Assembly: GCA_947472635.1 (NCBI GenBank)
Contig: CANJDY010000071.1
Span: 1 to 10,503, forward strand
Length of the DNA stretch: 10,503 bases
Direction: 5' to 3'
Origin: Chitinophagaceae bacterium
Lineage (GTDB): Bacteria > Bacteroidota > Bacteroidia > Chitinophagales > Chitinophagaceae
Position numbers and translations under genes: made by a program. The notes below the pieces were generated by a model. It did no database searches. It saw only the letters and a program-made list of their open reading frames with translations, and was not told the origin of the DNA. Shown in pieces: positions 6,618 through 10,503 of this stretch (its first letter is position 1; every line of letters starts with the position of its first letter).

Positions 6618-7187
6618 ATGAATATTGGTCTTTATTTTGGTTCTTTTAACCCCATTCACAACGGACACCTTATTATTGCTAACTATGTAATCAATAACAC
6701 GGATGTGCAACAGTTGTGGATGGTTGTGTCACCCCAAAATCCATTAAAAAAAACAAACAGCTTATTAAATGAATACCACCGACTAGAATTAATACAATTG
6801 GCAATAGAAGGAGAAACGAAAATTAAGGCATCATCTATAGAATTTAAATTACCAAAACCCTCCTATACGACAGACACCCTTGCATATTTAAAAGAAAAAT
6901 ACCCGCAACATGTATTTTCGATTATCATGGGAAGTGATAGTTTTACCAATTTACCTAAATGGAAAAACTTCGAATCAATTGTTAAAAACCACTGTTTGTA
7001 TATTTATGAAAGAGAGGGCTTTCCTATAAACAACAAAATAAAAGCGACCCTACATTTACTAAAAGCGCCATTGTTACAAATATCTTCAACACTTATAAGA
7101 CTTATGATAAAAGAGGGGAAATCAATTCGATATTTAGTTCCCGACTCAGTAAAAGAGGAAATAGAAAAGAACAGGTATTACAAATAA
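6618..7187 (+). CDS. nadD: Nicotinate-nucleotide adenylyltransferase
   Basis: NadD transfers AMP from ATP to nicotinate mononucleotide, giving deamido-NAD, the step before NAD synthetase. The 189-residue cytoplasmic protein has the nucleotidyltransferase motif GSFNPIHNGH (8-17), the SPQNPLK loop (38-44), the SYTTDTL substrate-binding segment (82-88), MGSDSFTNLPKWKNF (104-118) and the C-terminal ISSTLIR motif (155-161), all in normal order and spacing. It follows feoA by 39 bp and is probably co-transcribed with it. It converges on chrA, with only 7 bp between the stop codons and no obvious terminator, so read-through or antisense overlap of the 3' ends is likely. NadA, which feeds the same pathway, is encoded about 2.3 kb away on the opposite strand. 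Confidence 0.95.
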   Translation: MNIGLYFGSFNPIHNGHLIIANYVINNTDVQQLWMVVSPQNPLKKTNSLLNEYHRLELIQLAIEGETKIKASSIEFKLPKPSYTTDTLAYLKEKYPQHVFSIIMGSDSFTNLPKWKNFESIVKNHCLYIYEREGFPINNKIKATLHLLKAPLLQISSTLIRLMIKEGKSIRYLVPDSVKEEIEKNRYYK

Positions 7188-7194
7188 AATGAAA

Positions 7195-8445
7195 TCAAAA
7201 AACAAGCCCAACAAAAAGACAAAAAGCTACAATAAAGGGCGGTGGTATTTTTGTAAAGCGAAGCGTTAATATAGTAAGTAAAATAATGCAAATACTAAAA
7301 AAACTAAAAAGATTAAAATGATTCATTGGAATATCTTTTAAAAGGTAAAACATAGCTGCCCACATTAAACCAACAACCACCGCGTTAATACCTTCAAGGG
7401 CCCTAAATACAACCACAAATTTTCTAAAATATTGCCAAACAGGGAAAAAGAAAAGTATCAATAATGCACTTGGTAAAAAAATGGCAATCGAACCAATAAT
7501 ACAACCCAAAACTTGCCTCTTTTTTCCTTGATCTTTTAAGGCTATGCCACCCGCAAAAGAAGCAAAAGAAAAAACGGGTCCAGGAATCGCTCTAACAAAT
7601 CCTGCACCGGTTAAAAGTTCAGCTCTTTCAATTTTTATAAAACCTTGTTTGGAATCAATAAATTTTGCGGCCGTTGGTCGAGCAACATATTGATCCAACA
7701 TTAAGGGTATTAAAACATCGGCTCCACCAAAAACAATACTTCCAAATCTATAAAAGTTTTCAAATAAATTAAACGACTTTCTATTTTGCCACTCTTGGTT
7801 ACGGGCTGTTTCACTTAAAAACCCAGCAACAATAAAAATAAAAACAAAAAGCCATAGTTTAAACCAGCGGATTTGTTTGGGTTTCACTTTCTCTATATTA
7901 GGAAATCGTTTACTGCTGAAATTAGTAACAACACCTCCCATGAAAATTAAAACGGGGATTACCCAAGGTGTTTTAAAAAATAAAATAAGTATACATAAAC
8001 TAATAATCAGAATAATAAACGTGATGGGATTATTAATAGAAATTTTAAAGGCTTTCATTCCGGCAAAAGCTAAAAACCCAATAGCCATTGGTTGAATGAA
8101 TTTAAAAACACCTAAACTTATATTCTGGGAACCAATCATTGAAATTAAAAAAGAAAATAAGCCCATTATAAAACAAGCTGGCAATATCCATATAAGAAGC
8201 GTTAGTATCGCTAATGGTAAGCCTCCATTTTTATAGCCTATTAATGTTAAAACCTGTGTAGATGATGCGCCGGGCAACATTTGACTAAAGCTAACAAATT
8301 CCATCAACTCTTCTTTGCTTAGATCTTTTCTTTTCTCAACAAACGTTTTCATTACCATGCCTAAATGCCCTTGGGCACCACCAAAGGCGGTAATGCTGTG
8401 TAAAAAAACAGCCTTTAAGAATGATATATGTCGGAAAATAAACAA
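7195..8445 (-). CDS. chrA: Chromate transporter, ChrA (CHR) family, two-domain form
   Basis: This 416-residue, highly hydrophobic membrane protein carries two homologous CHR halves. The first has [11 protein letters not shown] (21-31) and [10 protein letters not shown] (55-64); the second has [11 protein letters not shown] (239-249) and [15 protein letters not shown] (286-300). Charged linkers separate about ten hydrophobic segments. Characterised family members export chromate by proton antiport and give resistance, but many homologues have untested substrates, so the symbol reflects family only. The start is unusual: no ATG lies between the upstream in-frame stop at 8464 and residue 30, while the conserved [15 protein letters not shown] region begins near residue 9, so the TTG at 8443-8445 is the best start. 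It begins 18 bp after the oxygenase stop, indicating an operon nadA - oxygenase - chrA. Confidence 0.88.
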   Translation of the reverse strand: MFIFRHISFLKAVFLHSITAFGGAQGHLGMVMKTFVEKRKDLSKEELMEFVSFSQMLPGASSTQVLTLIGYKNGGLPLAILTLLIWILPACFIMGLFSFLISMIGSQNISLGVFKFIQPMAIGFLAFAGMKAFKISINNPITFIILIISLCILILFFKTPWVIPVLIFMGGVVTNFSSKRFPNIEKVKPKQIRWFKLWLFVFIFIVAGFLSETARNQEWQNRKSFNLFENFYRFGSIVFGGADVLIPLMLDQYVARPTAAKFIDSKQGFIKIERAELLTGAGFVRAIPGPVFSFASFAGGIALKDQGKKRQVLGCIIGSIAIFLPSALLILFFFPVWQYFRKFVVVFRALEGINAVVVGLMWAAMFYLLKDIPMNHFNLFSFFSICIILLTILTLRFTKIPPPFIVAFCLFVGLVF

Positions 8446-8463
8446 ATATATAAAATAAATTAT

Positions 8464-9399
8464 TTACGCTTTCAGGCCAATTTCTTTCAATCTTTCGTCT
8501 AAATAATCGCCGGCAGAAATATCAGTATATAAAATTGGTTGATCGGTTGTAACACAATTATCTAAACAGCGCAAACTCATACTTGATTTAGGATGTAAAA
8601 AAAACGGAATAGAAAATCTAGAAGTATGCCATAAATCTCGAGAAGGATTAACAACGCGATGAGTTGTACTTTTCAATTTATTGTTAGTTAGGCGTTGTAG
8701 CATATCTCCTACATTTACAACTATTTGATCAGGTAAGGCGGTTACAGATAGCCAGTCATTGTTTTTAGTTAGAATTTGTAACCCGTCAGCGGAAGCGCCT
8801 ACTAATAAAGTAATTAAATTAATATCCTCATGTTGTTCTGCTCTAATGGCGGATAAGGGCTCTTGGGTAATTGGGGGATAATGAATAGCCCTTAAAATTG
8901 AATTTCCATTATCAATATAATTATCGAAATAAGATTGCTCTAGATTAAGATATAGAGCAATAGCTTGTAATAGAAATTTTCCAGAATTTTCAAATGCAAT
9001 ATAAGCTGTATCAAAAGAGGTATTAAAAGAATCAATTTGCTGCACTAAAACATTAGGTAAAAAATCAACCTCAGAACACTGTTGTACCTGACCATATTGA
9101 AAAAATTCTTTTAAATCTGGCGCTATACTTCCTTTAGCGTGCTCTTTACCAAAACTAGTATACCCTCTTTGACCAGCAAGTCCTAAAACCTCAAATTTTC
9201 TCTTTTTTTCTAAAGGGAGAGAAAAAAAAGATTGAACATTATTATAAAGCAAGGAAATTAAATCTGCGGAAATTCCATGATTTTTAACCGCTACAAAACC
9301 AACCTCTTCAAAAGCCTTTCCTAAAGACTGAATAAAATTTGATTTTCTTGAAGAATCAGAACTTAAAAAATCATCAAGATCTACAGAGGGTATTGTCAT
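8464..9399 (-). CDS. 2-oxoglutarate/Fe(II)-dependent oxygenase, isopenicillin N synthase-like
   Basis: This 311-residue cytoplasmic protein belongs to the non-haem iron dioxygenase superfamily that includes isopenicillin N synthase, plant 2OG oxygenases and bacterial ethylene-forming enzymes. The N-terminal DIOX_N domain spans about 4-105 (IPSVDLDDF, then GFVAVKNHGI at 34-43). The C-terminal jelly-roll has the iron triad H190-x-D192 (EQHEDINLITLL) and H247 (STTHRVVNP), and the 2-oxoglutarate-binding RxS motif at R261/S263 (RFSIPFF). The RxS motif favours a 2OG-dependent enzyme, although isopenicillin N synthase, which does not use 2OG, also has it. Substrate is unknown; there are no other biosynthetic genes nearby to suggest one. 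It lies 39 bp after nadA and 18 bp before chrA on the same strand. Confidence 0.88.
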   Translation of the reverse strand: MTIPSVDLDDFLSSDSSRKSNFIQSLGKAFEEVGFVAVKNHGISADLISLLYNNVQSFFSLPLEKKRKFEVLGLAGQRGYTSFGKEHAKGSIAPDLKEFFQYGQVQQCSEVDFLPNVLVQQIDSFNTSFDTAYIAFENSGKFLLQAIALYLNLEQSYFDNYIDNGNSILRAIHYPPITQEPLSAIRAEQHEDINLITLLVGASADGLQILTKNNDWLSVTALPDQIVVNVGDMLQRLTNNKLKSTTHRVVNPSRDLWHTSRFSIPFFLHPKSSMSLRCLDNCVTTDQPILYTDISAGDYLDERLKEIGLKA

Positions 9400-9424
9400 A
9401 ATAATTAATTAATATATAAATCTA

Positions 9425-9432
9425 CAAAATTA
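9425..9432 (-). promoter_or_regulatory. Possible internal -7 element before the oxygenase gene (TAATTTTG)
   Basis: In the 39-bp gap after nadA the minus strand reads TAATTTTG, matching TAnnTTTG, 25 bases before the oxygenase ATG. Any -33 element would fall inside nadA. The surroundings are very AT-rich, so chance is possible; if real, the oxygenase and chrA could be expressed separately from nadA. Confidence 0.25.
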
Positions 9433-9438
9433 AAATAA

Positions 9439-10443
9439 CTATAATCCGTATTGTTTACTAATACTTAACATTCTATCTATTGGTTTTTTTGCAGCAACAC
9501 GTAATGGTTCTTCAATAATTAATTCTGGTAATTCATATTCCATACATAAATAAATTTTTTCTAATGTATTTAGTTTCATGTGCGGGCAATCATTACAGGC
9601 ACAACTGTTATTTGGGGGTGCAGGAATAAAAACTTTTTTTGGATTATCTTTTTGCATCTGGTGTAATATACCCGTCTCTGTGGCAATTATAAACTCATTA
9701 CAGGAACTTTGTTGGGTATACTTTAATAAACCCGTAGTGCTGCCTATATAATCAGCTATAGCTAAAATAGATTCCTCACACTCAGGGTGAGCTATTAATT
9801 TAGCATTTGGATGACGTATAGTAAGTTTAATTATTTTTTCAAGACTGAAGATTTCATGAACCATACAAGCGCCATTCCATAAAACCATATTTCTGCCTGT
9901 TTTCTTATTTAAAAAAGCACCTAAATTTTTATCAGGAGCAAAAATTATTTTCTGATCTTTGGGTAAACTATTAATAATTGTTTCTGCATTACTACTTGTA
10001 CAAATAATATCACTTAATGCTTTAATACCAGCTGAACAATTAATATAAGTAATAACCAAATGATCAGGATATTTATCTTTAAATAATTTAAATAAGGCAG
10101 GAGGTGCGCTATCACTTAAGGAACAACCAGCATTAAGGTCTGGAAGTAAAACTTTTTTTGAAGGATTTAATATTTTAGCTGTTTCGGCCATAAAATGAAC
10201 ACCCGCGAATACAATTATATCTGCAGCTGTTTTTTCAGCCATTTGCGCCAAACCTAGACTATCTCCTATAAAATCAGCGACGTCTTGAATATCAGGCTCT
10301 TGGTAGTAATGGGCTAAAATAATCGCGTTTTTTTTTCTTTTAATTTTTTCAATTTCTTTGAATAAATCCACTTCAACATTAATATCAATATTTAAAAAAC
10401 CCTGAACAGATAAATTTGATTTTGCGGTGTTAATATCTATCAT
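9439..10443 (-). CDS. nadA: Quinolinate synthase
   Basis: NadA condenses iminoaspartate (from NadB) with dihydroxyacetone phosphate to make quinolinate, the precursor of NAD, using an oxygen-sensitive [4Fe-4S] cluster. The 334-residue protein shows [20 protein letters not shown] (42-61), [10 protein letters not shown] (60-69), the AGCSLSDS segment with cluster ligand Cys107, [20 protein letters not shown] (133-152), GACMVHE with Cys193, [20 protein letters not shown] (219-238) and [10 protein letters not shown] (281-290), where Cys286 is the expected third ligand. All key residues are present and there is no frame break. It uses the ATG at 10441-10443. It is the first visible gene of the nadA - oxygenase - chrA cluster; nadB and nadC are not in the window. 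Its codons are very AT-rich. Confidence 0.97.
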   Translation of the reverse strand: MIDINTAKSNLSVQGFLNIDINVEVDLFKEIEKIKRKKNAIILAHYYQEPDIQDVADFIGDSLGLAQMAEKTAADIIVFAGVHFMAETAKILNPSKKVLLPDLNAGCSLSDSAPPALFKLFKDKYPDHLVITYINCSAGIKALSDIICTSSNAETIINSLPKDQKIIFAPDKNLGAFLNKKTGRNMVLWNGACMVHEIFSLEKIIKLTIRHPNAKLIAHPECEESILAIADYIGSTTGLLKYTQQSSCNEFIIATETGILHQMQKDNPKKVFIPAPPNNSCACNDCPHMKLNTLEKIYLCMEYELPELIIEEPLRVAAKKPIDRMLSISKQYGL

Positions 10444-10503
10444 AATATGTATTAATATTTCTTTTATTTAAATTAATATACTACTACTAGGGCTGTTAAT
10501 ATG

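Noticed and set aside
7188..7194. Terminator between the convergent nadD and chrA genes
   Set aside because: The gap is 7 bp and I find no stable hairpin with a T run around either stop codon.
7807..7822. TGTTTCAC followed by TTAAAAAC as a possible third parS site
   Set aside because: Only the left half matches parS; the right half lacks GTG and has several mismatches, and it is inside chrA coding sequence.
10444..10503. Terminal ATG at 10501-10503 as the start of a new plus-strand gene
   Set aside because: Only the three bases are inside the window, so nothing supports it. The 60 bases before it are AT-rich, with no exact TAnnTTTG motif on either strand.

Overview
The window looks like chromosomal DNA from a member of the Bacteroidota, probably near Chitinophagales or Sphingobacteriales. 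Three things suggest this: protein family types common in that phylum (DUF2911 lipoprotein, DUF1415 start, a small stand-alone mannose-6-phosphate-isomerase-like cupin, and a YbeY with GYKD instead of GYDH); genes with no clear Shine-Dalgarno sequence; and several copies of the Bacteroidota -7 promoter motif TAnnTTTG just upstream of genes. The lineage call is inference from the sequence alone.

Left part (1-3700): the first 24 codons of a DUF1415 gene run off the left edge on the minus strand. A secreted penicillin-acylase-family Ntn hydrolase on the plus strand is divergent from it. A perfect 17-bp bidirectional terminator hairpin separates the acylase from a minus-strand DUF2911 lipoprotein. 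A minus-strand cupin protein resembling the C-terminal domain of type II mannose-6-phosphate isomerase/ManC lies upstream of that.

Middle (3700-6350): minus-strand mnmG (gidA, tRNA wobble-uridine modification) and ybeY (16S rRNA maturation endonuclease). The 186-bp gap between them holds two identical, perfectly palindromic 16-bp sites, TGTTCCACGTGGAACA. They match the chromosomal ParB-binding site parS and start 43 bp apart. This is the most notable signal in the window; it suggests a position near the replication origin, although no oriC, parA or parB is visible.

Right part (6350-10443): feoA (without feoB) and nadD run on the plus strand. They converge, with a 7-bp gap, on a minus-strand cluster nadA - 2OG-Fe(II) oxygenase - chrA that looks like one operon. 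Two NAD-biosynthesis genes, nadA (quinolinate synthase) and nadD (nicotinate-nucleotide adenylyltransferase), therefore lie close together in separate transcription units. This half is visibly more AT-rich than the left half.

Most genes are ordinary housekeeping or accessory genes. I see no CRISPR array, insertion sequence, rRNA or convincing tRNA, and nothing that qualifies as a new multi-gene system.
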